A stretch of 64,000 nucleotides of DNA from Marsupella aquatica (Eukaryota; Marchantiophyta), in contig OZ316891.1 of assembly GCA_973895155.1 (NCBI GenBank), positions 20,894,001-20,958,000 of the forward strand, written 5' to 3'. A program made the position numbers and the translations under genes. The notes below the pieces were generated by a model. It had not been told where the DNA came from and ran no database searches. It worked only from the letters and a program-made list of their open reading frames with translations. This document shows, in pieces, positions 33,745-44,461 of this stretch. Numbering within the stretch: position 1 is the stretch's first letter; each line of letters starts with the position of its first letter.

Positions 33745-34230
33745 GGAGCAGCACACAAATGTGCTTTGGTCCTTTGGGTTTGATGTTCTTTGCGCCCCGC
33801 TGGTGGTAGTTGCGGTGCGGTTGGAATTCACTGGTCAAACTCTCGCTTTATTATGTTTATTAACTCTCGCAGTTATGTTTATACCTTACCCACAAAAGTC
33901 ATGGAGCGTGTGGAAAATAAAGTCTCCTTTCGGTCACATGTGGTTTGGCCTTTTTGTCTTTCTTTGTGCCCTGCTGGTTGTAGTCGCCATGTGGTTGGAA
34001 TTCACTGGCCAAACTCTTGCTTTAAGTTTTATTTAATTTTTATACATTAACCACAAAGGTTATGGACCATGCAGCAAATATAGTCTCCCTTTAGGTCACA
34101 TGATCCTCAAGTTTGAAATGAACTTGAGCTTGAGTGCTCTGGTTCCTTGGGTTTGTTTTTCTTCATGCCCAACTGCAGGTCCTCATTGCAGTTGTCATTG
34201 GAATACTTCGGGTGCATTGTTGCCTTTATT
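33745..34230. repeat. ~170-bp tandem repeats downstream of O-methyltransferase B
   Basis: Counterpart of 20,220-20,690. A 97-codon hydrophobic frame runs across two units and repeats itself (VVVAxxLEFTGQTLAL twice), which shows that it is repeat-encoded. Confidence 0.65.
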
Positions 34231-35350
34231 AAATATTAATCAAATAATCAATCAAATAATTAAACAAACCAAAACAAAACAAAACAGACAGTCAAAGTTG
34301 AACCTTACCCAGAAATGTGAAACTAAACAAAGAGACTGGCAATGAATCGAGAAATAGATGAGCCTCACAAGTGTTCTTTGGAAACCTTTTGCAATGTAGC
34401 CTCTAGCATTGGGAACAACCTGTTCGTCCAAGTTGCCAATATTAATCCATCAGACAATACACAGACAGGTTATTTGGTCAGTGTACCTATCTGTAGACTC
34501 ATGCTTGTCGAGATCCATCGTCCAAACACCCCCTGCTGTTTGGTAGCTCTTATATGCAATGTGTTGTTAGACGGATAATCTGTATATTTCAACCTTCGGT
34601 GTTTTGAACCCAGTTCCGTGACTGTTTTAGTTAATATTATAACTGAAAGTAAGTTTACAGGATAAGTGTGCTGTTTGTATCATTGTAGAATTCTGATCGG
34701 ATGTCATGCGGATATTTGACAGGGGTAGTTATGCTCGGGGGCAAATTGTTACCAGCCGAATGCTCCTCTGCTTCAGCTGTGATGCTTTGTTTATGATTTC
34801 TGACAACTCCTTCACATTCTTTGCTTCACCAGTATCTGAAATTCTGGGTTATTGTCTAAACAGAGGAACTTGTGTTTGGCAGTGTGCTCATGGGCGGCCA
34901 ACAATGATATCCTTCGTATCATTGCAGACGTTTTGACACCCCCCGCCCCCCCCCCCCCCCCCTTTGGCGCAGACCAAGTGCCATCATTGGCTTTTATACA
35001 TAGAATTGCACAGAAGGGTGGAATGGCTGCAGTCTAACTTCAAACCCAGTTTTGAAAGAACTCGGGCACGAATAGCTCAGGCACAGGGTCGGCCTTTTAG
35101 AAAACTGTGTACACACAATTCTGTCCCCTGAATTCAACTTTCGATTTTCCAGTTCTACAGTTTTGCTCATTGTGAACTTGAGAAGAATATACACCTAGGA
35201 ACAATTAGAATCCCCCTCGGACAATTGTTTTATCATTGGTAGGGTCCATGCTGTTGATAATGTGCCCTCTGTACAGAATTAAACTTCAGCATTTCAGTAT
35301 CATACAGATATGTCATTGCAATCTCATACAGATAGGTGACGGCTCTGCAC
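34231..35350. other. Intergenic DNA between O-methyltransferase B and BLOC1S1
   Basis: Collinear with unit A. It contains a poly-C tract at about 34,938-34,962 that unit A lacks. No gene. Confidence 0.45.
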
Positions 35351-35526
35351 CGTGAACAGAAACCAGCGTTCCGTGTGAACTTCTATTGACTCCAACTAAT
35401 TAAAGTCGTCTCCATCCCAAAGCCAATTTACATTGCAACTTGAACAGAATCCTGCGTTCCGTGTGAACTTCTATTGACTCCAACTAATTAAAGTCGTCTC
35501 CATCCCAAAGCCAATTTACATTGTGA
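35351..35526. repeat. 87-bp tandem duplication private to unit B
   Basis: 'gcgttccgtgtgaacttcta' through 'ccaaagccaatttacattg' occurs twice in a row. Unit A has a single copy at about 21,808. Confidence 0.85.
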
Positions 35527-35901
35527 GAGGGACACTGAATCGCATGCGGTTCCATGTTCTTGCCAAATGCTCTATTTCTGTTGTAGATTGTGCGAAGGAA
35601 ACAGCCCCAGCGGAAACAAAAGGCCCAGCAACTTCAGACTTGTTGCAAATGACATCAATTTTTCATAGGGCCTCGCATTTTTCTAGGATTCCAATGGACC
35701 CTTATGTAAGGGGTCGTCTAACCTTTCATAGTGTAAAGCTTTCTCAGAAAGTTTAACCGGGGCTGGATTGTGTTCAGGTCGTCAGTCCTTTAGCCGTCCC
35801 GAATTCGTTCATCCTCACCTGTTCTTGTTCTCCAAGCACTTTCCGCATAACTAGGCAACGGGTTTCAGAGGTGGTTCAACCTCACAAGCTGTGAGAAAGA
35901 A

Positions 35902-36569
35902 TCACTTGGGCAGATTTCCATCAGCAGAAGAAAGGTAGCCAAGTGCATTGCCAATAGACTCTAGGTCGTACTCCATTACTTTTATCCAGTTTTCGAAATC
36001 ACCAATTTCCTGTAATTCTCCATGCCCATCGGATGTTAATCTCGCTGCGCGAAAGATGAAGTTGAAAGATGTCAACACAGACATTCAGATAAACGAAACG
36101 GAAGTGGAATTAACACTTGAGCGAGAACAACACCTTCAAAGCGGAATCGAAGTTGTGAAAGACAGTAAGCCACTGTACAGACTGCTTGGTAAAGCGTTGC
36201 ACAGTCCCAGCCAAAGCTCGGGCCTCCGTTTCAATCCGTTGCTCATTGACAAAAGATTCCTGCACTCCTCCATTCACACTCTCCACCAAGAGCGTAGAGA
36301 CTCTAGCAGCTGCTGAAATTGCTTCCTTCTTCGCCCTCTCTGTACAGAAACAACCATCACCCACATCGTTTCAGATGCTTATCATAACATTACCGTACGC
36401 AAACAAGCTAGCAAGCAAAGTCAAGCCAAGCCATACCATGCATACTCAAAAACCACCCACCGAGACGATTCAAGTGAACAACATGTCTCTGAGTGTGCTT
36501 ATTCATCAACTGTGCGAATGATCCCTCCAAGCCCGCCATCTCTGAATGAGCCGTCCCCTTTTCTAACAT
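35902..36569 (-). CDS. BLOS1: BLOC-1 subunit 1 (BLOS1/GCN5L1 homologue, 140 aa, 3 exons)
   Basis: Minus-strand exons 36,569-36,461, 36,339-36,134 and 36,009-35,902 (109+206+108 nt) join in phase. The exon 1 donor is GTGGGT, and the joined codon gives Glu before RAKKEAI. The product is helical and matches the GCN5L1/BLOS1 family: RAKKEAISAAARVSTLLVES, then NGGVQESFVNEQRIE, the KQSVQWL segment, and the conserved tail EIGDFENWIKVMEYD. Length fits the family (~125-150 aa). A second in-frame Met ten codons in (MAGLEG) is an equally good start. In plants BLOS1 belongs to a BLOC-1-like endosomal complex linked to sorting nexin and PIN turnover; in animals the orthologue serves lysosome-related organelles. 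The gene converges on O-methyltransferase B and has the minisatellite just upstream. This is the only intact copy in the window. Confidence 0.9.
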
Positions 36570-36779
36570 TCGTTGCTTCCCTTCGCTGCCAAGCCACAGC
36601 CAGGCAGACTGGAGGGTCCTCTTGCTCTCGCTCTAGTGCGCTTCACAGAACGCCGATGGGCCGTCGAAGCAAGAAAATCATCGCGATGCTCCCCGATGCA
36701 GTGGTTCCGACATAATTAATTTTTTCGTCCATGGAATGTCCACAAATCATCGAGTGAGCATCGTGATACAAGACACAAG

Positions 36780-38280
36780 CATGTTGGGTTTTGGGGTCTC
36801 TAGTCTGATTACTTTGCTTGACTCTTCTACTTATGTATAAGTATGTTGGTTTTAGGGCCTCTAGTAGGATTTCATTGAGTGAACATCGTGAGACAAGCAT
36901 GTTGGTTTTAGGGCCACTAGTCTGCTTTCATTGAGTGAACATCCTCAGACAAGCATGTTGGTTTTAGGGCCTCTAGTTGGATTTCATTGAGTGGACATCC
37001 TGAGAGAAGCATGTTGGTTTAGTGGTCTCTAGTCTGATTACGTTGCTTGACTCTTCTTCTAGTGAGTATGTTGGTTTTAGGGCCTCTAGTCGGATTTCAT
37101 TGAGTGAACATCCTGAGACAAGCATGTTGGTTTAGTGGTCTCTAGTCTGATTACTTTGCTCGACTCTTCTTCTAGCGAGTATGTTGGTTTTAGGGCCTCT
37201 AGTCAGTGAACATCCTTAGACAAGCATGTTGGTTTAGTGGTCTCTAGTCTGATTACTTTGCTTGACTCTTCTACTAGGGAGTATGTTGGTTTTAGGGCCT
37301 CTAGTCTGATTCCTTTGTTGATTTTACTATGAGGCTATGTTGGTTTTAGGGTCTCTAGTTGGATTTGTTGGCTGGACTCTTCTATGAGGTGAGTATGTGT
37401 GCTTTAGGGCCTCTAGTTGGATGCCTTTGCTTGACTCTTCTAGGAGGCGAGTGTTAGGTATTTACTCATGGTCTAGGGTTACGACATGTAACCATAGTTA
37501 GACTAACCATAGTCAAAGATGTGGTTAGGTTAACTAGGATGCACACTATATGCCAAGCAGTGTTTGCTTGGATAAGTGAAACACTTGGATAAGTGAAACT
37601 TAGGCTCATTGTTATGGAGCCACTTGAGAGATGAGGAGAGCTTACACTGTGGAGACTTGGTATGGCCGACGGGCTTAAAGTTTAGTAAAGCTCTCTTGTG
37701 TGTTCCCGTGGACGTAGCCTCGAGGAGGTGAACCACATATCTCTTGTGTCGACTACTTGTGCGTTGGATGTGTCATGTACTTACCGTTACGAGTGTTGTC
37801 TATGCTCAACACCAAGTATGTTGGTTTTAGGGTCACTAGCTAGTCAGACTCCTTTGCCTGACTCTTCCATGAGGCGAGTGTGTTGGTTTTAGGGCCTCTA
37901 GTTGCATTCTTTTGCCTGGCCCTTCTATGAGGCGAGTATGTTGGTTTTAGGGCCTCTAGTTGGATTTCTTTGCCCGACTCTTCTATGAGGCAAGTATGGT
38001 CAGGAGTTGGATGATCCATTAAGTGATTGTTAAGTGTAGGAGATATAGGTTGTTTAGGAAGCGATAGTCGTCTCGCCATAACTTTCGTGCCTTTTTTTGC
38101 ATATCATGGAAACTTGGTTTTAGGGCTGTAGTCGGATTAGTTTGGTTGACTCTTCTATGAGGCAAGTATGTTGGTTTTAGGGCCTCCAATTGGATTCAGT
38201 TGCTTGACTCTTCTATGAGGCATGTATGTTGGTTTTAGGGCCTCTAGTTGGATTCCTTTGCTTGACTTTTCTATGCAGTT
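36780..38280. repeat. ~58-bp minisatellite, unit B (about twenty copies)
   Basis: The same unit as at 22,850-23,590 but longer. It is interrupted by the solo LTR at 37,452 and by ~100 bp of non-repeat DNA near 38,000-38,110. It starts ~210 bp upstream of the BLOS1 start codon. Confidence 0.88.
37452..37811 (+). mobile_element. Solo LTR (360 bp) inside the unit B minisatellite
   Basis: Runs from TGTTAGGTATTTACTC to CTATGCTCAACA and is homologous to the LTR at 13,488-13,872 in the opposite orientation. Flanks are GCGAG on the left and CCAAG on the right, a decayed 5-bp duplication. Unit A at about 23,346 has the empty site 'ggaggcgagtatgttggttt'. Internal sequence is gone, as expected from LTR-LTR recombination. 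Confidence 0.88.
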
Positions 38281-38281
38281 C

Positions 38282-41200
38282 ACAACAAAGCTCTAGCAGG
38301 CCCTTCAGTTACTGATCAGTAAGGTGTTTGGTTTTTGGTCCCTTGTTGTTCTTGTGTTGGGCCTTTGCTTGGGTCCTTCTGGCCTTTTGGCTCATTGTTT
38401 GCCTCCCCTTGATTGGGTCTTCCGCCTGTGGGATCTTGTCTCCCATTTGGACACCTTTTTTTGTGCAGCAAGAAAGAAATGGGTGCCTTGCCATCGAGTT
38501 CACACTTTGGTCATTCTTTTGGTCATTCCCTTGGCCAGACACATACTTGCCTTAAGATTTTCAGGTCTGTCAGAGTGTTTAAATGCATAATTACGGATAA
38601 GGCTATGTACACTTACTTTGAAGAAGGCACCGGAGATCTGAAATAATGGTTGATAGCACTTGATTTTTGCTGAAAACCAAAAGCAGACCCATCCAATAGA
38701 GGATAGACATGGGGATAGACAATGAATCTACTCTGGAGCATGTGCCTGTGTAAGGTAGCGTGCCACAAGGGGGGTCATACGGGAGGTCATACGGGGGGTC
38801 ATACCCAGGGATTTGGCAGGGACCCAGACCAGGAGAGAGAGAGTGTTGAGCCAGAGCCCCAAAGAGGATCAGCCAAGGGCTGAGGAGAAACCAGTACTCC
38901 CACCACTACACCCCACCCAGATACACACACACATACCCTCCACACCCCTTGCATGTGGAGGGGGGATTAAAAATGGGGCCTCTTGATTCTAGGCTAACCC
39001 CATCATTGTTCAACTGCAGAGGTTATCTAAGGACGGCGTATTTAAGGGTGAGGTAGATGGCGCTCTGGGAGGCAAGGATGTGTTTTCCCCCAATTGAACA
39101 ATGATGGAAAAGTGTTATTCAGTGGAAAGGCACTATCCATTCCCAACATTTTTTGTTTTTGTACACGCCCAGAAAAAGTATCATTGTATATTATAGTGTT
39201 TGATAGTCCAATGTCTGTGTGTTGCAAGACTGTCATGTTGTTGATGGTGTAACCATACCCATGCATGGTACAAAAACTGTCAAGATGAGAATTTCAAGTG
39301 AGGATTGTTGTTGTGACCATGCGATTGTTGTAGCCCAATGATCATTGATGCACCAATATCTGGCTGAGTGTTGCCGAGAATGTTAGGGTAAGGTAAAAAC
39401 TCAGGCAAAGAATTGCAAATGAGGCAAAGAAGTGTTGATTGTCATTCCGGTTGTGTCATACGTACAACTGTGGTGCAGAAATCTTGTCATTTTGGTTGGG
39501 TAGTTGTTGTTCCAGAATTGTTATCATATTGGCTAGGTGGTTGTTGTGAATATGTCATTGTTCAAGGAGAAGGCAAGGGTGAGGGCGCATGGACAAGAAT
39601 AATGTGACCGTACCCGCAATGTCAGGAGGTTCAAGCACACTCACAAGACAAGGTGGTTATTTTCTCTTGTTTGTTTGTTTGTTTTTGTTTTGTTTGTTAC
39701 TTTACATGCATATATTTACTTCCTTTTCAACTATTATTCAAAAAATTTCAAATTTTCATTTCTTTCACATTATTTGTTTTCTATGTTTTAATTTTTTTCT
39801 TCTCGGGCAGCTGGACGTCAGCTCAGGCACAGGTGAGGTGGGAGGGGTGTGTAGACCCTAAATCTGGATCTGACCAACGGTGTCAAAAAATCAGGTTATT
39901 GGTGAAGGCCTGGGATTGGCTCCTGCCATTTTCCCATTTTTCTAGCAGACAATCCCACCATTGTGACAGGATTGGTTGTTATAGTGTTTGATTGATCAGG
40001 CAAAGTGCATAACCCCAGAGACAACCTCAAAGCAGGTTCTGAAAATCTTTCTTTCTTGCTTTGAAAATTTTGAAGAAATTCTTTAGGATGTGGAGGATAA
40101 TGTCATTGAAAGTTCAGAGCTTTGATTATGTGGTTTACAGAAAGAAGAGCTCTGGTATACTCATTTTGTTTGGGTGACTCCCAGGGTGACTAAGGGCTGT
40201 CTACATGATTTCCCAAACATGCTGGGAAAATGAGATTTTGTTTGTACACAATCTCTCTGTAAATGATGCGTGTGATTTGTTCTTCTGAAGTAAAGTACTT
40301 TGTTTGTTATGAGATGCAATGGTCTTGAAGGGAAGGGCTGGAAACGTTGCATCCCTTGCCCTAACTTAGATTTCCTCAAATTCTGCCATTGGGCCTGCCT
40401 AGGGAGATGGGTCAGGCATGAAGCACTCGCTCAATAATAAGGTGACCTGAGAGAGTGAAAGTTAGGGCCAAATTTTTAAAGTACCGGGCACATGCAAGAG
40501 GGCCCTAATATTGAGGAAGACTTGTGGTACAGTGGGAGTGAGGCGGTGCCACGGTGGAAGAAGAACTCGACCAGCTATATTAGGGGGTGTCACAGCTGGC
40601 CCAGGAGTGCTTTGCTATGCATGGGAGACATATTTTAATTACCTGTATGTGACCATGCAGACTGTTCTCATGGAGGACAAATGGGGAGTGCTGCAGTTTT
40701 TTGAAATATTGTGACACTCATTTTTAATAACAAAATGGCATGACCACTGAGTCTTGAGGTCAAACTTCATTTCCTATCCCAACATCATTTGGCCATCCTC
40801 ATATTCAATCGTGTCAGGTTTGCCACAATCACGGCCTCATAAATAACAGAACACATTCAATGAAGGCCATGGCACACCTCAAGAGTCAAATGGTTCATGG
40901 TGTTTTGTGATTAAAAAAGATCAGTATTTCCAAGTAATCTATCCATATTGCGACATCCATCCGAGTATCTTGTCAAACATTCTGATCCAGGAAAGTTTCA
41001 GTTTCAGTTATGTTTGGAGTGCCAATGGGAAAACTTCCAGGGTCAAGACATTGGTGTCACAAATGGGGCACATGTTATGTGATGTGGACCTGCTTTAGCT
41101 GATTTAGTCTAGGATTCAGCTTGGAGTAGCTCAAGTTCAAGTTGCCTTCTGGCATTGCCTTTGAGTCATACAGGTCGAACTGAAGTTTGAATAGAAGTCT

Positions 41201-42596
41201 TGTACATGTTCACCAAAACATTCATGTGGCTTCAACTTTCTTGTTGAATTTCTTTTCCTCTTTTTTTATAATCAGGTAGTGTCGTTCCCAGAACTTAAAG
41301 ACCGGATGGACTGATAGGTTGTCCATGAAGCCTTCATGGACAAATGAAACTTGGATGGACTGGACTAAAACATAAAAATATGCATGGATACTAGTGTTTA
41401 CTTTTCTGTCCATACAGAACAGTGTCAATGACCAAAGCATCACTTTTGTCCAAAGATTTTCCTTGTCGCTAACTCTATCCGAACTCATGTCATATTTTGT
41501 CAGAGGCCAGAGCACTTTAATTGAAGGCTTAGCTCCATTCCCCCAATACAGTTGAATAAAAATTAAAAATATAAAGTACATTTAGGTCCTTATATAAATA
41601 CCTGATTTGGCTTTCATGGTTATGAAACTTTGAGTAAATTGAGTGCTTCACTTGAGGCAGTATGAGTAAAATACCAAATGAACTTAATTTACTCAAAAAT
41701 ATTTTTTAATGTTTATAAGCCCCGCTAAAGGGGGAGCAAGCAACACAATGACTCATGAACTAAAGAAACAATGCTCACAAAGGAGGGTATGCGGCAAATC
41801 TAATGCTCAAATAACTTCAATTTTTACAAATGGATTCATATTTTCTGCACACTATCTTAAGATCCTAGGGCATTGACACTGCGCAGAATGACTATACTAC
41901 TTTCAGAAATGTTTTTACATAATCTTGTATTTTATATAACATTGCTCTTTTTACCGGGATTGTAGAATTTTTTTCATTGAGGAGCTAAACGAAATTTAAT
42001 TTGCATAAGTATTGTTGTTGAATACTATTTTTGAGAGACCATTGTTCTTGTTAGAAATAGTGTTTTGACTACTTTATTGCTATAGAGATTTTTTCAAGAT
42101 AAAAAAGCTAAAGTAAAAAGGTCTGTCCCCTGTCACAGTCCATGGGGATAGCTGGGGACAACGTAGCTATCCATCCGAGCTTTTGTGTCATTGTTCCCAT
42201 AAGCACAAATATCTATTTGCAAAAATGACTGTTGGCAAATCAAAATATCATTTGGACCGTTGTCAATTGCTGCAGAACCCTGGACCTCCCGTCTCTTACC
42301 AAGGGATGTTCAGGTCATGACCAAAGGTGCTCTGCCCAAGGCACTATTGAGTCACCATATGAAAAATAAGCCCAATTAGTATAGCAAGATTACCAGCATC
42401 ACCAGATTGAATCTAGCTGAATCCACAATATCTCCCTATTGACCTTCCATACGGGAATGCTGGCCATATAGGGTAATCCAGTCCACAAGTCTTATTGTCC
42501 AAGCAGTGGAGGATGCCCATAATGCAACTAACACCAATAAAATTATCCTGTCTGTGACCCAAGAGTTCTTTAGTCACACACTTAAGTTTTAAACCA
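38282..42596. other. Unit B-specific 4.3 kb: LINE-like tails, then unassigned AT-rich DNA
   Basis: 38,330-38,480 is a T-rich tail like those at 16,430 and 30,120. 38,690-38,960 matches the 'cccatccaatagaggata' repeat of 16,070, with a small 'gggaggtcatacgg' triplication. The remaining ~3.6 kb (to 42,596) has short ORFs only, with no recognised domain or repeat. Confidence 0.5.
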
Positions 42597-42715
42597 ATGC
42601 TTTCCACCTCTGTAATTTCTACTGCCTTCATGGCATTTTTGCCTTCCACCTCTGTAATTTCTACTGCCTTCATGGCATTTTTGCCTTCCACCTCTGTATT
42701 TTCTACTGCCTATCT
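42597..42715. repeat. Three-copy ~49-bp tandem repeat
   Basis: 'ttccacctctgtaatttcta' followed by 'ctgcc', 'ttcatggcatttttgcc' is present about three times. Unit A has fewer copies at 23,600-23,665. It encodes the reiterated KNAMKAVEITEVEG in a minus frame, which is not a gene. Confidence 0.8.
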
Positions 42716-42769
42716 TCATGGCATCTTCTACCTACTAGCCTGATTACCCTGATTACCCATTCCTTGATA

Positions 42770-43050
42770 TAGAGACAAGGAGGGAAAAAAAACCCTTGCT
42801 TGTCTTTGCCCCATCCCTGTATTTTGTCGGCAACCACACTTCCAGGTGTGCCCTCATTTTGAGACAAGGTCTAGGGGCTTCACTCTAGACAGTAGACCCA
42901 GGAAGTACCTTTTGATTGCGCCTTAGTAGTTAAATTTAGTGCAAGAACACTGTTACCCTATCCTGCTACACCAGTGGCACACAGTGAGGTCCCCAGTTGG
43001 CCTATGGTCAATTCAGGTTTTCAACAATCCAGTCTAGAAGTAAATTCCAA
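42770..43050. repeat. Dispersed repeat family 'cttcactctag', unit B copy
   Basis: Counterpart of 23,690-23,960, with 'ggtctaggggcttcactcta' and 'gacagtagacccagg' blocks. Confidence 0.6.
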
Positions 43051-44131
43051 AGTCACTGGACAAAGGGACAATAGCAACACTTCATATCTTTCTTCCAGAC
43101 ATTGGCAGATATGGAAACCAAGTCATGAATACGCCATTGAGTAGGTTGTGCAAAGTACAATAGCACGTTGGCCAAAAGCTGGCAATTATTGCACTTAGGT
43201 CTGTATTTAAATACGTCTAGTCACAATCACATCCATGGCGAACATGACTATCGCATATTTGAGCTGCAATCTGGATTTTCCTGATCACTTCCAGAAAGTA
43301 GCTCTATCATTTGACCCAGAAGGGAATTAGGCCTCACACTTGGGCGAAGGATGGGCATTCCGGGAGATGGTTGTACTGTAACACGATTCATATACTATGC
43401 ATGATAACTTCTTCTTAGCAGTCACCGCTCACAAGCTCCAGAAGGAATGAAGATATTAAGGCTGCAATTCCTGCATAACTCTTGCACTCTCGGTCATTCT
43501 GCAACTTGCGTACCTTGACGGGAACTAGGAGCTAGCTCAGATGCTTCTACCATCTTTTCAAGATGAATACACGATACTGCATAACTTTTTTGTGCCTTGA
43601 AACGAAAAGACGATCTGTATACTATGCATGATAACTTCTTCTGAGCAATGGGGCCCATGGTGAGCCCGCTGGCAAAATCCTGCACTGTAGCATGTATTCC
43701 CAATAGTGCCTTCATACCGTCACTGGCCCTTTCAACCCTGATAAAGATATGAACTCATTTTCAGTTTTCTGCAGCTGCCTCAAGTTTTCTGCCCCTTAAC
43801 CCGGATAAAGAAGAAATCCGTTAAAACTCACGAGGGCGTTAATAATGATAACTTATTCAAAGTGTTTGAGGAATTTAACATTAGAAAGAATGTTGTCATC
43901 TTTTCCCGGTCATGGTAGGGCTCCCTCGTAAAAAGTTGGGACAATGACGCATACCATTTCATAATCATCTTCCATTCTGAACGACTGGTAAAGTAATCAG
44001 ATTTATTAAGAATCCTTATCACACGAGTACAATAATTCGAGAAACACCCATTCAGGCTGTGCTAGTACATTACTTCGAGAAAAACCCAGTCGGTTTCAAA
44101 ATCTTTGTGCAGTAACACATGTAGCATTTTC
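43051..44131. other. Downstream flank of the hnRNP-U-like gene
   Basis: 43,051-43,898 is collinear with unit A (minus its insertions). Minus-strand frames here (start MKALLGIHATVQDFASG) are partly shared between A and B, but indels shift them against each other, so I see no maintained gene. Confidence 0.4.
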
Positions 44132-44461
44132 TCATCGACCTAGCCAACGAAATGCTATACCTCCTGAAATGTACCCTCCACTTCCCTGAAACTGCCCTTG
44201 CTGTGTGTATCTTGTATTCAGGTCATGGAAAGCGTCCATCAGGGAGGATGCTTCGCGATCATTTATCCATCCCATGCCCCCTCCAGTCCCAAAGCTGTCA
44301 GCGTAAACAGGAGCATAGCCCAGATCGCGCACGTGCCACCAAAACAACAGAAGTAAAGCGCCCAGAAGGATATTAGCCAGCATTCTTCCTTGAGCACATT
44401 GATTAGGTACCAGCATTTTGGTTATGCTTGAGGCCTGTGGTTTTTCAGCAATGTGCTGCAT
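44132..44461 (-). CDS. Hypothetical small membrane protein (109 aa), uncertain
   Basis: A single open frame of 109 codons has one clear membrane segment (ANILLGALLLLFWWHVRDLG, residues ~29-48). A Gly/Ser-rich, polar C-terminal half follows (SFGTGGGMGW, then GSGGYISGG). The composition looks protein-like rather than random, and there is no repeat signature. No family is recognised. It lies downstream of, and on the same strand as, the hnRNP-U-like gene, ~2.5 kb past its stop. It lies inside the segment deleted from unit A, so no paralogue is available for comparison. It may be one exon of a larger gene; a possible splice acceptor ('aatgcag') overlaps the start. Confidence 0.35.
   Translation of the reverse strand: MQHIAEKPQASSITKMLVPNQCAQGRMLANILLGALLLLFWWHVRDLGYAPVYADSFGTGGGMGWINDREASSLMDAFHDLNTRYTQQGQFQGSGGYISGGIAFRWLGR

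Noticed and set aside
33743-34036. 97-codon hydrophobic plus-strand ORF
   Set aside because: It repeats itself because it lies on tandem ~170-bp repeats, and the unit A counterpart is not open.
36440-36485. Earlier donor (CAT|GTTGTT) for BLOS1 exon 1
   Set aside because: It would leave phase 0, but exon 2 needs phase 1. The downstream GTGGGT donor at 36,460 restores the conserved reading frame.
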